Source of the DNA: Dactylorhiza incarnata
Taxonomy: Eukaryota; Streptophyta; Magnoliopsida; Asparagales; Orchidaceae
Direction of reading: 5' to 3'
NCBI GenBank assembly: GCA_033032865.1
Contig: JAWHQI010000262.1
Location: forward strand, 558,001-622,000
Length of the DNA stretch: 64,000 bases
Shown: piece after piece, positions 1 through 10,327 of the stretch
How the letters are laid out: each line of letters opens with the position of its first letter
How positions within the stretch are numbered: position 1 is the stretch's first letter
The notes under the pieces: model-generated
What the model was told of the DNA's origin: nothing
What the model saw: the letters and a program-made list of their open reading frames with translations, nothing else
The model's database searches: none
Program-made: the position numbers and the translations under genes

Positions 1-1130
1 CCCATCAATGTCTCGCTTGGTAGGATTTTTATCCTTTGATAACCAACCAATCTATCTTGATGCTTCCTTTTCAATATACATAATGCAAGAAGTTACAACC
101 ACATCATCATAATGCTTGTATGAGAAGAATGAAAAATATAAGTATTCAAGAAAAGAAACGCTTGAGATCATCTTCGCTCCAAGTATCCAAAAATTCCTCT
201 CCTTCATAAGTCTGGAGATGATAAGCACCATTCTTGAGTACTTCTTTGATAATGAATGGCCCAATCCAGTTTGGATTAAGCTTTCAACTTAGCCAGATCT
301 TGCTGCTGCATCTTACTTTTTAAGGATGAGATCACCAACAACAAACTCTTTCACGATAACATTCTTGTCAAAATACTTGGTCATTCTTCTCTTTACTTCC
401 TCTTGTCTAATTGTTGTTGTGTCTCTCAATTCTTCAATGAGGTCGAGGCTGCATTTTAGCTCTTCATCATTTTCTTCCATTCAGCTATCCTGATTCTGCT
501 GAGATAATATTACTCTTAGACTCCTCACTTCAAACTCAACTGGAATAAGAGCTTCTGAACCATGAGATAACTTTAAAGGAGTGTCTCCAATTGCTGAGGT
601 TGAAGTTGTTCTTAAAGCCCACAACACTGAAGGTAATTGTTCTGCCCAATTGCCTTTGTGATTTTCCACTTTCTTCTTCAAGAGATTCATTAACAACTTA
701 TTGGCAGCTTCTACATGTCATTACTTCTAGGATGATGTACATAAGCGAACTGCAGCATGGTGCCAATTTGATCACATTAATTTATCAAACTGGAGTTGTT
801 GAATTGAGGAACATTATCTGTAATAATCTCCATAGGAATTCCTTGCATGCACACAATCTCTCCCCAGATGAAATTCTTCACAATTTGGGTAGTGATTTTT
901 GCTAATGCCTTTGTCTCGATCCATTTGGTGAAATAATCGACCAAAACAAAAACAAAATGATTTTGTCTGCTAGCTAAAGGAAAAGGCCCGATCAAAACCA
1001 TTCCCCAGACTGCAAATAACCAGGGAGTTGCTATTGAAATGAGATGCTGAGTTGGTTGGTGCTGAAGTGGGGCGAAATTTTGATGTTGGATACACCTCTT
1101 TGAAAACTTCTCTGCGTCTTTCCTCATTTG
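1..1130 (-). pseudogene. Tat integrase remnant
   Basis: The integrase core can be followed from about 1127 to 777 and continues after frame changes at 696-481 and in short pieces down to about 260. Recognisable landmarks are the pre-core segment with paired cysteine/histidine positions, a DYFTKW stretch, an ITDN..QF block and a later block around LWALRTTSTSAIGDTPL, which is typical of gypsy integrase C-terminal to the core. The first catalytic Asp, expected in a WGMD.VGP context, reads WGMVLIGP. The second block reads TDNVPQF where TDNG.QF is expected. The enzyme would insert element DNA into the chromosome, but this copy cannot be functional. Confidence 0.85.
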
Positions 1131-1409
1131 GGGCCAGAAATATCCTGTATCAGAATCATCTTCTCTAAAGTTCTAGCTCCTGAATGACTGCCACATTCTC
1201 CATAATGAACCTCCCGAAGAACAACTGGAATTTCATCCTCAGAGAAACACCTTGCCAACGGTGAGAGAAAACTTTTCCTATAGAGCTAACACTCCTGCAA
1301 AAAGGTAATAATAGGCAGCTATTGGCTTAAATATTTTCCTATCCTTTACCATTGGATGGAACTCTCCAGTTGTGATGTAGAGAATGAAAGGATCCATCCA
1401 AGATGGTCG

Positions 1410-1757
1410 TTAGTCTATTTGCATGTCTCCCTCCTCGATAGCTGGATGAAACAGCTCTGAGGTGGTTCCTCCCGAAAGGAGACCAAACTTAGCTAACTCA
1501 TCAGATTCCACATTATCCTCTCTTAGAATATGCTGAATAGTGAAGCTTTTGAATCTGCCCATCTCACTCTTTACCAGAGCTTGATATTGCTTCAAAATGT
1601 TGTCTCTTGTCTCGAAGAATCCGTTCACATGAGATGCCATTACCAGGGAGTTAGTTTTTACTTGGACATCTTCAATCCCAAGCTCTCTTGCGAATCTAAG
1701 ACCAGCGAGTAAGGCTTCAAACATCGCTTGGTTGTTTGTTGTTGGAAAATAAAACAT
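1410..1757 (-). pseudogene. Archaeal-type RNase H (second RNase H) of Tat element
   Basis: This 115-residue open frame contains the NNQAMFEALLAGLRFARELG segment followed by a VKTNSLVMASHVNG block and an IQHILREDNVESDELAKFG block. These match the order of the archaeal-type RNase H that Tat elements acquired in addition to their own RNase H. In intact relatives the second block carries a catalytic Asp (DSQLV context). Here it reads TNSLV, so that acidic residue is lost. The frame lies between RNase H (ending about 1960) and integrase (starting about 1130), as expected for Tat. This domain is the main evidence for the lineage call. Confidence 0.85.
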
Positions 1758-1959
1758 TAGAGCCTGATCTAGTCTAACCCCATTTAGGTTAATTAATACA
1801 ACTCCTGCTCCTGATGAATTCCTTCTTGAAGATCCATCGATAAAGATTGTCCAAGCAAGAGTTGTTCCAACCTATTTCTCTGAGCTAACTCCTTTTGCAT
1901 CGATCATGATGTATGTTAGCACCTACGCTTTGATCGCCATTCTAGGAATGTAAGAGATA

Positions 1960-2420
1960 TCGAACTCACTAAGTTCTATTGCCCACTTTGCCAATCTTCC
2001 CGAGTGCTCTTGTTTCTCTAGCATATATACTCTTTAATGGGAGATCGGTAACGACTTGAATTGAATGATCTTGTAAATAGGGTCTTAGTCTTCGTGCTAA
2101 GGTCATGAGCATTAAGGATAGCTTCTCAGGTATCGGATACTGGATTTCTGCATCCTTCAAGATCTTGTTCATATAATAAACTAGAATCTGCCTTTTCTTT
2201 TCTCCCTTGACTAACACTGAACTGATAGAATCAGAGCCAACTCCAACATAGAAGAATAGGTCTTATCCTTCTCTTGTAATTTGGAGCAAAGGAGTTGATG
2301 TTAGCTACTTTTTGAGCTGATTGAATGCTTTGCCACACTCTTTAGTTCATTCAAACATAGCTCCTCCATGGAGAGTCTTGAAGAAAGGAGCACATATATC
2401 TCCTAAGCGAGAGATAAAAT
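1960..2420 (-). pseudogene. RNase H remnant of Tat pol
   Basis: The frame 2217-1969 holds the block ILVYYMNKILKDAEIQYP followed by EKLSLMLMTLARRLRPYLQDHSIQVVTDLPL, the typical gypsy RNase H sequence with the internal Asp in the VVTDLPL context retained. Upstream sequence to about 2420 (minus strand) carries the RT-RNase H connection, including a PAKSS..V stretch and FKTLHGGAMFE-like coding, broken by stops. It would degrade the RNA strand of the RNA:DNA hybrid during reverse transcription. The copy is inactive because neighbouring frames are disrupted. Confidence 0.8.
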
Positions 2421-2439
2421 GACTTAAGACTGCCATCCT

Positions 2440-3365
2440 CCCTCCTAGCTGCTAAACATCCTTGGAGGACTTGGCAGGTGACATCTCTAAGATGGCCTTT
2501 ACCTTATCTGAATTTGGTTCCAAACCATCCGTAGTGTGGAGATGGCCAAGAAACTTCTCTTTGCTAGCTCTGAAGAAATATTTCAACGGATTTAATCTCA
2601 TGTTGATGTTCCGAAGGATCGCAAACGTTTCCATTAGATCATTAAGGTGAGTAAAAATGGATTTTCTTTTTATCAAGATGTCATCGACATTGACCTCTAG
2701 ATTTCTTCATTTTTTACTTTTAAGGATGGTGTCGATCATTTTCTGATAGGTAACACCGGCGTTCTTTAGCACGAAAGGCATTACAAGATAGCAAAAACAA
2801 CTGCCAATCATGATGAATGAGGTGTAAGGAATATTTGGCTTATGCATTCTAATTTGGTGATAACCAGAGAATGCATCTAAAAAACTCATGCAAAAATACC
2901 CAAGTGCGGAATCAACTAAAGAATCTATCTGAGGCAAGGGGTAACAATCTTTTGGGAAAGTATTATTGAGTTTTCTAAAATCAACACACATTCTCCATTT
3001 ACTACCAGCCTTCTTACCATTACAACAATTGACACCCAATCGGGATATTGAATTTCACTGACAAATTTGGCTTTGAGGAGTATTTCAACCTCCTCTCTGA
3101 TGGACTGAGCTAGGGTCACCGCCACTGCTCTTTTCTTTTGCTTGATTGGGATGAAGATGGGATCAACATTGAGGTGGTGGCAGGCGACATTCGGATTGAC
3201 TCCTGGAATATCATCTACTGACCAGGTGAACACATCTAGGTTCTTTATAAGGCAGGAGATGAGATGATTTTTATCAGCTTCATGCAGCTCGACATTGATT
3301 GAGAGCTTTTTGCTTTCATCTCCTTTGTTGATTGGCATGACTTGAATTTCTTGGGCAGGTTCCAA
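2440..3365 (-). pseudogene. Reverse transcriptase remnant of Tat pol
   Basis: Two overlapping frames cover RT: 3365-2925 (INKGDE... ILLKAKFVSEIQYPDW) and 3039-2707 (GSKWRMCVDFRKLNNTFPKDCYPLP, then FLDAFSGYHQIRMH and the VMPFVLKNAGVTYQ block). A frameshift near 3030 separates them. The active-site block around 2680 reads NVDDIL, so the usual aromatic residue before V-D-D is replaced by Asn while both Asp residues remain. The thumb side (LNPLKYFFRASKEKFLGHL...) continues to about 2452. The order and sequence are standard for gypsy RT. Confidence 0.88.
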
Positions 3366-3429
3366 GCGAGCTCCATCTCTAGCTTCTTCTTCTACGACCT
3401 CTTCTGCAACATCAGCTGTATTGGGGACT

Positions 3430-4133
3430 TAGGGAGCTGAAGAGGTCTCAGCTACCTGAGGATGAAAAAATTTGGTTATATTGACTGTCTTGATATAGCA
3501 TTCCCGGGATTTCTTCGGATCACTCCTGATCCGATACAGTTTGCCATGCAGGGCAAACTTCACAGCCAGGTGGTAGGTAGAGACCACCGCTTAATATTTG
3601 TTCAAGATTGGCCTTCTGAAGATTGTGTTGTAGCTAATCGGAGCTTCAACGACTATAAACTTCACAAGCTTTTTTATTCCTTTGAGGGTCACCGAGAGGG
3701 TGACATTTCCTTCTACCTATTTGTTCTCCCCAGAGAAGCCATAAAGAGTCCCTTCAATTAAAAGGAGAGTCTTTCCAGTCTCCAGGGCTTCAAAAGCAGG
3801 CTTAAAGAAGAGGATGACAGAGCTTCCAATATTGATCAAAATATTCTCAACAGTATAATTTTTGATGACCGCCTTAATAATGACTGCATCATTAAAAGGG
3901 TTGGCGGTCGAAGGAAGATCTTCTTGTCTGAAGGTAACTATCCCTCGGACTGGAGGACAAGATGAAGTAGCAGTGACCTCAGATCTAAAGACTCTAGCGA
4001 GACTTGATTTCTTCAAGGATTCGAGATCTGCAACTCTATGGATGCAGAAGAGGTAGCCCAAATCTCCCTCATCATTTGCATCCACACACTCCCTTATGTA
4101 TCCTACGTTGCCAAGGGGGCCAAGGTCATCCAC
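3430..4133 (-). pseudogene. Retroviral-type aspartic protease remnant
   Basis: The frame 4133-3717 contains ITFRQEDLPS..PFNDAVIIKAVI followed by VENILINIGSSVILFF. In relatives this last block carries the catalytic Asp of the D-S/T-G triad followed by SS. Here the Asp is replaced by Asn (NIGSS), which would abolish activity. After a stop near 3716 the same coding continues to about 3430 with VTLSVTLKGIKKLVKFIVVEAPISYN and a degraded flap/GRP block that reads RRP. The protease would process the Gag-Pol polyprotein. It sits between gag and RT as expected. Confidence 0.82.
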
Positions 4134-4229
4134 ATCATCGGACTCCCAATGGACCTCTGCAAACTCCTTGCTCTTGAAGGTCGAGGCCTAGGAGTGACCC
4201 TTATGGACCAGATCCTATAACTTTCCTTC

Positions 4230-5750
4230 TTTAGGAGCTTCTCCACCAGCGTGCGGAGAGCTCTGCAATTCTCATTCAGGTGACCCCTCTACATGTGAAA
4301 CTCACAGTATAGGGAGAGGTTTCTGGTCTTTGGGTCAGATTGCAAGGGAGCAGGCCTTTTGAATAAAGGTTACTTCTGCAGAATCTGAAACACCTCGCTC
4401 ATTGAAACATTGATCTCAGTGAATGACTCTTGACAGTCATTGAATGCGAGATAAGAAGAAGGCGAAAGAGGTGGCTGGACAAAAATAACTTTGTGGACGT
4501 GTGTTGGATGCTGTGCTGGAGTGATTTGAGCTGGCAGTAGAGGCACATTAGCCTGAAACTATTGGTGCCCATGGTATGGACGGTGGTGTCAAAAGTTCCT
4601 TTCTCTCTGAGCTGGAGGTTAAAACTCTTGTCGTAGAGGCTTTGCTGACGGAGGGGCCGGAAGAAAACTTGCAGAGCCTTTCTGGATGGCTTTGCTTGTC
4701 AGATTGGAAACATAGTTGGGATTGTTAATTTCCCCTTATATGAATCTATTCGCAACGCTGATTAGCTCTTGATTAGAGCTCGACTCTCTTGTGGTGACCT
4801 CAAACTTAAGAGGGCCTTCCTTCAGGCCATTCATCAGGGCCACCATATAAATCAAGGAATCTACATCCCTGATCTCAATAATTGCCCTTTAAAAATGATC
4901 AATAAAGTGAGTCGTCATCTCGCTCTCTCCTTGCTTGATCTTGAAGAGGGCTACAGGGCCACTTATCCTCTTCTTTGAGGTAGCAAACCTCAGAAAAAGT
5001 TCTTGTCCTAGGATGGTGAAGCAGGAGATGGACTGGGGAGGTAGTTTATAAAACCACTCCCATTCCTTCCCATCAAAAGAGGTGAACAATAACTTGCACC
5101 TCAACGCGTCTGAGAGAGTCCTTAGAGCGACTCCAGACTCGAAAGCCTGAAGATGAGAGCTAAGATCTCTCTCTCCGATGAACATAGGCAATCATGGCTC
5201 TCTAAAGTGATGGGTAGTTGTCTCCCAATAGATTCTATCATAAAAAGGGAAGGTTCCTCCACTTCAAAATCACCGGAAGGAGTGGGAGGTGCAGCATCAG
5301 AAGCTGGAGGATAAACATAGTCCTCTTAGAAATTTCAGGCTTGAGCCAGAGATCCCTGAGCTGCTCCGCTGAAGAAGGCTTGGAGAGTAGCGAGCTCCTC
5401 CCCTTGAGACCGCAGGGGAGCAGCAGGCTAGAGGGTCGTGCGGTCAGGAACGTGAATGCCGGCCAGAGGATCAGGAGTCTCCACCTGATCGGCTTGAGGC
5501 AATAATCTCTGCGAGAGCGTGGATAGCATCAGGTTCATGGATTCGAACTGTCGAGTGGTTTCCTGACGGTCTTGGGCAGTCTCCTAGTGAGCCTGAGCAG
5601 CCTCTCAGTGAGCTTGCGCGAGATGGAGCTATACGTGAAGCTTTAGGGATTCCAAGGAGTTTGCGCCACCTGAAGGTTGACCGTTGGTGAGCTGACTGGC
5701 CGCGAGTTTGTTCTGTTGGCACAAAAAATGTACCTCCAAAACTCACACTA
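4230..5750 (-). pseudogene. Tat gag remnant
   Basis: The capsid part is readable at 5191-4889 (YERDLSSHLQAFES-like start, then DALRCKLLFTSFDGKEWEWFYKLPPQSI and KQGESEMTTHFIDHF), which is typical of plant gypsy Gag. Upstream, 5750-5250 in minus orientation, a coiled-coil-like N-terminal segment (QETTRQFESMNLMLSTLSQRL) is broken by several stops. Near 4312-4250 a short zinc-binding-like block, YCEFHM followed by a stop and RGHLNENCRAL, marks the C-terminal part. The N-terminal region begins with SFGGTFFVPTEQTRGQ around 5746, close to where the leader should end. Gag would form the virus-like particle. Confidence 0.8.
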
Positions 5751-6240
5751 AAAAATAGATGGGCGTAAGACTGCGGAATGCGTGCTACTTGAGACAGAAA
5801 GAACCAGAGAGGAGATCTCTGAGGAAAGAGCTGCTCCGATTGATCTTAAAAAGGTTATAAGAGGGGGTCTATAACAGGTATGGATGAGAGGTAAAAAAAG
5901 ATAAATTTTGAGGCCGCTTGCACAGGTCGCAAGTTGAAGGCTCGAAGTAAATGTCCTTTTTCAGGTACATCTACCCCTCTATTTATAGACGTGGAGGCTA
6001 CCCAAATGGGAAGATCAAAAATTATGGGTTGCCCGGGGTACGGGAGAACCGGGGCAGAGATAGGGGGCGCAAATAACAAAAATGGAGACAAAACCTCAGA
6101 CTATGCAATCTGGCAGTCTCCCAAGATCTTGGCCTACTTTCCCATGGATGAAAAGCTGGAGATGATGCAGGCGGTATGGACGGTCTCCAAGAATGGAGAC
6201 CGCTAGAACTGACCATTCTGACTGAAAAGGAGAGGTCGCA
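5751..6240 (-). other. LTR/leader region of Tat element, with promoter
   Basis: There is no coding sequence here. On the minus strand the stretch runs from the end of the 70-bp repeat array through a TATA box (5980-5987) to a short leader before gag, as expected for the U3/R/U5 part of a 5' LTR. The second LTR is outside the window, so I cannot place the LTR edges. I also could not identify a convincing primer-binding site; the sequence near 5725-5735 (minus TTTTTTGTGCCAACAG) is only suggestive. Confidence 0.6.
5980..5987 (-). promoter_or_regulatory. TATA box of Tat element LTR
   Basis: The minus strand reads CTATAAATAGAG here, a near-perfect plant TATA box. It lies between the 70-bp tandem array (upstream) and the start of gag about 240 bp downstream, so it is the likely LTR promoter. 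Confidence 0.7.
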
Positions 6241-7220
6241 GGCTTCGGGGCAAACACTCAGCATGCACAACCAAAGCACAAGCCAAGGCACCGTCAAAAT
6301 GCTCCTGACTGCCATTATCAAAGACATTTGGCCTGCACAACCAAAGCACAAGAAAAGGCGCAGTAAAAATGCTCCTCAGTGACCTTACCGAAAATATTTG
6401 GCCTGCACAACCAATGCACAAACCAAGGAACGATCAAAATGCTCTTGACCGCCCTTACTGAAAACATTCAGCCTACACAAACAAAGCACATGCCAAGGCA
6501 CGGTCAAAATGCTCTTGACAGCCCTTACCGAAAACATTTGGCCTGCACAACCAAAGCCCAAGCCAAGGCGCAGTAAAAATACTCCCGAGCGCCCTTACCA
6601 AAAACATTTAGCCTACACAAACATAACACAAGCTAAGGCACGATTAAAATGCTAGGACCACCCTTAACGGAAACATTCGGCCTGTACAACCAAAGCACAA
6701 GCCAAGGCATATTTAAAATTCTCCTCACCGCCCTTATCGAAAACATTCGGCCTGCGCAACTAACGCACAAGCCAAGGCGCCGTCAAAATGCTCCAAACCT
6801 CCCTTACTGAAAACATTCGGCCTGCACAACCAAAACACAAGCCAAGACACGGTCAAAATGCGCCTGACCGCCCTTACCAAAAATATTCGGCCTGGACTAC
6901 CAAAGAACAAGCCAAGGCACAGTAAAAATGCTCCTGACTTCCTTACCGAAAACTTTCGGCCTACACAACCAAAGCACAATCCAAGGAACAGTCAAAATGC
7001 TCCTAATTATCCATACCAAAAACATTCAGGCGGCACAACCAAAGCAAAAGCCAAGCCGTGGTCAAAATTCTCCTTACCGCCCTTACCGAAAATATTCAGC
7101 CTGCACAACCAAAGAACAAGCCAAAGAGCGGTGAAAATGCTCCTGACCATCCTCACCGAAAACATGTGGCATGCACAACCAAAGCACAAGCCAAGGAACG
7201 ATCGCTCCTGACTGCCATTA
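6241..7220. repeat. 70-bp tandem repeat array, about 14 copies
   Basis: The anchor AAAATGCTC recurs at about 6301, 6371, 6441, 6511, 6581, 6651, 6720, 6790, 6860, 6930, 6999, 7069 and 7139, so the period is 70 bp with two 69-bp units. Each unit carries versions of CCAAAGCACAAGCCAAGGCA and GACCGCCCTTACCGAAAACA. Units differ by scattered substitutions, so the array is not freshly amplified. It lies upstream of the minus-strand TATA box at 5980, in the U3 position of the Tat LTR. It ends abruptly at 7220 where element A starts. Open frames inside it are period artefacts (70 is not a multiple of 3). Confidence 0.92.
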
Positions 7221-8361
7221 TGAAAGGAGAGTTTTAGTTCTTATTCTTTATTAAAACTCTTATTTAACTTTGTTTTAAAGTAAGTGATATATATAAATAT
7301 ATATGTGTGTTTGCTGATTGAGTAATAAACACAAACAGTGAAGTGCAAAGTAATAAACAGCACAAATAAAACAATAAAATAAAGCACACATCCAGACGAC
7401 ACAAGATATATAGTAGTTCCCCAAAACTGGGTACATCTACTCTTCTACCCACTGGTAGGAATCCACTAGGAGAGTTAATCAAGTGCCCTCACAACAAGGT
7501 GTTTTTGATCGGGTGTCCACACACCAATGGAGGTTTGATCAGGTGCCCAATTCACCTATAAGCTTTTGACCAGGTGCTTATTAACCAACTAGATTTTTTG
7601 TTCAGGTGTCTTGCCACCAACAGGTAAACTTTTGAAGGGAGTTTTAACCCTGTACAAGATGCGGAAGGAGAAAGGGAAAAGATTAGTTGTTCTTCTCTTT
7701 GTGCTGAGAAGACTCTTGATGAAATCCTGATTGGTAGTTGTGTTTGGATCTTGATGATGATGTTGAAGAGCTCCCATTGTCTGATATAATTGTTGACAGT
7801 TTGTGGAGGCCTCTTCTCTTGATTGTACAAACTCCTTTCTTCTTATGCAGTAATGATCCTGAGCAAGTGATTGTGATTGGTGTCTCAGGATATATGATCT
7901 GCAAGAAAAAGGGTTAGCAAAAAGAAGATAAATAATGGAAGATCTGCTTCTTCTTTTTGCTCCTGTATTTCTCTTCCTGTTCTTTTCCTGTACATCAATA
8001 TTGATATATTCTATTCTATGTCTTTCTTATTCTGTCGAGAGATAACAGCTATATATATGTGATATATATTCTGCTGTAATATATTCTACTGTATTGTATA
8101 TCTATTTGAATCAAAGAGGAAAGCATTAATATAGCTTTCATTTCCCAGAACCTTGAGAACATCTCTTGCCGTCAATAGCTTGCTGCAACGGCTAGAACAT
8201 TTATTATTTCTGTTGCCAATGGCTATATTAATAAATGCTTCAACAGTTGTATTGTTAAATCAACAATATATATATATATATAGCAATATATAAAATAGAA
8301 TAAATAAATATTGCTTTAAATAATTCTGACAGCAAAATATCTATTTTAGTCAAGCTAAATA

Positions 8362-8369
8362 CTTATAAT
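8362..8369 (-). promoter_or_regulatory. Possible TATA box in element A LTR
   Basis: The minus strand reads CATTATAAGTATTT, about 20 bp downstream of the TTCGTCGA cluster. The other LTR has a similar TTTATAATTA at the same place. Assigned by position and composition only. Confidence 0.4.
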
Positions 8370-8380
8370 GTATTCCTATC

Positions 8381-8660
8381 AAAAATTCGTCGAGCTGAGC
8401 TCTACGTTCGTCGAGATCATCATTTCATTCGTCGACCAGATCATGTGATTTACTGTTTCTGAACATCTGCTGAAATTCGTCGACCGTTGTTCGTCATTCG
8501 TCGACCGTTGTTCCACGTTCGTCGACCGCAGCTTCCCTTGCTGTAATCTGTCGAGCGCTGCTGCAATACAAACTTTTTGCCGAGCGCTGTCCGACGAATG
8601 CCGAGCGCCATTCGACAAATGCCGAGCGTCGTCGAACGACGTTCGTTGAACGCCAGTGAA
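8381..8660. repeat. Cluster of TTCGTCGA and GCCGAGCGC motifs in element A LTR
   Basis: Six exact TTCGTCGA copies occur between about 8385 and 8525, often extended to TTCGTCGACCG. They are followed by CTGTCGAGCGCTG, GCCGAGCGCTG, GCCGAGCGCC and GCCGAGCGTC. A short inverted repeat CGAACG-A-CGTTCG lies near 8634-8646. The 5' LTR (about 11488-11695) has the same arrangement. The region lies in the U3 part on the minus strand. The in-frame serine-threonine-asparagine repeats it would encode are a by-product of the motif. Confidence 0.85.
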
Positions 8661-8826
8661 CTATATGAAATATATTCATTTCTCTTATATTTTCTGCCTT
8701 ATTAAATATATTTATATTTTAGCTTTCTTTCTCAATGATAATTAATCTAAGTTATAATATGAGTTATGATATAAACTTAGACACTTAAGGTGGATCCTAA
8801 CTCAAATCAAAACTAAGGCTCCAACA

Positions 8827-8890
8827 ATCTCCCCCTATTTGAGTTGGGATCCTAATCCAAATTAACTAAGTTCTAACAATCTCCCCCTAT
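8827..8890 (-). other. Polypurine tract of element A, duplicated
   Basis: Next to the 3' LTR the minus strand reads AAATAGGGGGAGAT, a classic polypurine tract for plus-strand priming. The same tract with its flanking AACA recurs 52 bp further into the element (about 8875-8892), so the LTR-edge/tract unit is present twice. Confidence 0.75.
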
Positions 8891-8892
8891 TT

Positions 8893-9620
8893 GGTTTAGG
8901 ATTCCTAAGCATAAAAAGTCTTGAGTTGCTTAAGGGTTAGAGATTATTTTTAAATTTCTTTTATAACTAAGCAATTTGTAATTTCCTGAATTTTGATTTA
9001 AATAGGATTTTTAAATGAAATGAATTGCTAGCTGTTAACAGATTCTAAGAATTTCTATAATCAGAAAGACAATATCTGATAGCTTCTTTCTATAGAATCC
9101 CCTTAATCAGAAGATACTCGCACTCAGAGCTCTGATCATTTCTGATCCATGCTACTTGAGTAGAATGCTCAAACTGATTTTGGAGAAAAAAATCTGTAAG
9201 AAGATGAAGTCTATCTGACTTGTTTTTAAGATAGAAAATTCAAAGAAACCAAAAACTGTTGTTTAATTTAATTTAAGTAAAAATATTAAAAGTTTTAAAA
9301 TTTGCCTTATAGATAAATATTTTGGCCTTTTTATCTCATTAAAGTACAATTTTGAAAGTTTATTTTTATTTTGCTGAACATAAGAAATTTCTTTTTCTTT
9401 AAAATTCCGTTTAAATTTATTTGCCATAATTAACTTGTTTTCTAAACAGATAATTTGTTTTTCTGATGTTTTCAAATTTTCTTTAATTTTATCAAAAATT
9501 ACTTTGTTTATTATTAGCTTTTACTGATTCTGTTTTCAGAGATTTTTATACCTGCACAAGGTGATGTGAAAACAGATCTGAATGGATCAGTGGTAAAGTT
9601 AGGAATAGAATTTACCTCAG
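8893..9620 (-). other. Internal spacer of element A with small lysine-rich frame
   Basis: The stretch is AT-rich. The only notable frame is 9475-9263 (70 residues, rich in Lys, Asn and Leu, with spaced Leu/Ile residues that could form a coiled coil). Some large copia Gag proteins have a C-terminal coiled-coil region, so this may be a gag tail, but I cannot identify it by motif. No zinc knuckle or pol domain is visible. Confidence 0.45.
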
Positions 9621-10085
9621 TTACCTTTTCTGTTTCAGATTCAGCATCTGATTTGTATTTTTAGCCATATATTGCCAACATGCAGAAGTTCTGGCTTTTT
9701 GTTCTTCCTTGTCTTCTTCTTCAGTTAGAGTAACAAATGGTTCTGCATCAAAAATGATGTTAGTGGAAGAAGTAGGAATAGATTTATTTACCATCCTAGA
9801 GAGGGAGTGCCAGATGCTCTTTGCTGAAGTACAATCAGCCACTTTTAGAAGAATGTCATTTGACATTTATTTAGCCAATATCTCCATTGCTATGGCATCA
9901 GCACTGGTCAACTTTTCTTGATCATCTGTTGAAGAAGAGGAAGATGAAGTTCCTGTCAAAATAGATTTGTAAATACTTTCATCTATTGCATTCATATAAA
10001 ATCTGATTCTAACTTGCCATAAATCAATACTATCCAAATTACATAAAAGTGGATCTGAAAAAGAGAAATCTGATAGTGCCATCAA
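9621..10085 (-). pseudogene. Copia-type gag of element A
   Basis: Two nearly contiguous frames, 10085-9867 and 9866-9621, read as one Gag N-terminal half. It starts MMALSDFSFSDPLLCN, then LWQVRIRFYMNAIDESIYKSIL, DAIAMEILAKMSNDILLKVADCTSAKSIWHSL and later an acidic EEEDKEEQ segment. The W...MN.I......I and A..IW..L pattern is that of the plant copia Gag domain (UBN2/DUF4219 type). The start at 10085 lies about 240 bp after the primer-binding site. No zinc knuckle follows, so the protein is truncated relative to autonomous elements. There is serine-rich low complexity (SSSSSS) in the middle. Confidence 0.75.
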
Positions 10086-10180
10086 ATTTTAAAAAAATAC
10101 TTTTTACAACAAAACAAAATAAGAACTAAGTGTTCTTTGTGATTTCAGGTGTTAGCCTGTATGAAAAATCAACTTCCTCT

Positions 10181-10327
10181 AATACCAATTGAAAGGGGTT
10201 CAATTGAGCATCAGGTGCAAGAAATTGAAAAAAATAAAATCAGTCTCCTCTGATACCAATTGAAAAGGACAATTAATATCCTCTGATGAGGGTGATTGAT
10301 AAAATCAACCTGCTTTGATACCAATTG
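10181..10327 (-). other. tRNA-Met primer-binding site of element A, present three times
   Basis: On the minus strand CAATTGGTATCAAAGCAGG lies directly after the 5' LTR (10317-10327). Two further copies of CAATTGGTAT(C/T)AGAGGA lie at about 10251-10262 and 10181-10192, spaced 65 and 71 bp, each followed by a TTGATTTT-like stretch. TGGTATCAGAG is the complement of the initiator tRNA-Met 3' end. Only the first abuts the LTR. Confidence 0.8.

Larger units (their letters stand above)
1..7220 (-). mobile_element. Element 1: degenerate Tat-lineage Ty3/gypsy retrotransposon
   Basis: Reading leftward, the order is a promoter region, gag, protease, reverse transcriptase, RNase H, a second archaeal-type RNase H and integrase. 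The second RNase H between RNase H and integrase is the hallmark of the Tat lineage of plant Ty3/gypsy elements. Every domain is broken by stops and frameshifts, and several catalytic residues are replaced, so this is a fossil. Its 3' end and 3' LTR lie beyond the left edge of the window. Its 5' side is cut at 7220, where copia element A begins. Without the second LTR, the exact LTR boundary cannot be fixed from this window. Confidence 0.9.
7221..8826 (-). repeat. 3' LTR of element A
   Basis: It starts with TG (plus strand TGAAAGGAG) and ends with CCAACA, so on the minus strand it begins TGTTGG and is preceded by a purine tract. It matches 10326-11698 closely over the shared 1.37 kb, including the closing segment with the repeated TTCGTCGA motif. 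Length is 1606 bp. Confidence 0.88.

Noticed and set aside
6176..7211. Several repetitive open frames in the 70-bp array on both strands
   Set aside because: The peptides simply echo the repeat in shifting frames. No family features.
6241..7220. Regular repeats with constant period, CRISPR-like at first glance
   Set aside because: The whole 70-bp unit is repeated with no unique spacers, and the sequence is plant nuclear DNA. It is a tandem array in an LTR.
8379..8679. Minus-strand frames with Ser-Thr-Asn repeats
   Set aside because: They are produced by the repeated TTCGTCGA motif in the LTR, which is non-coding by position and structure.
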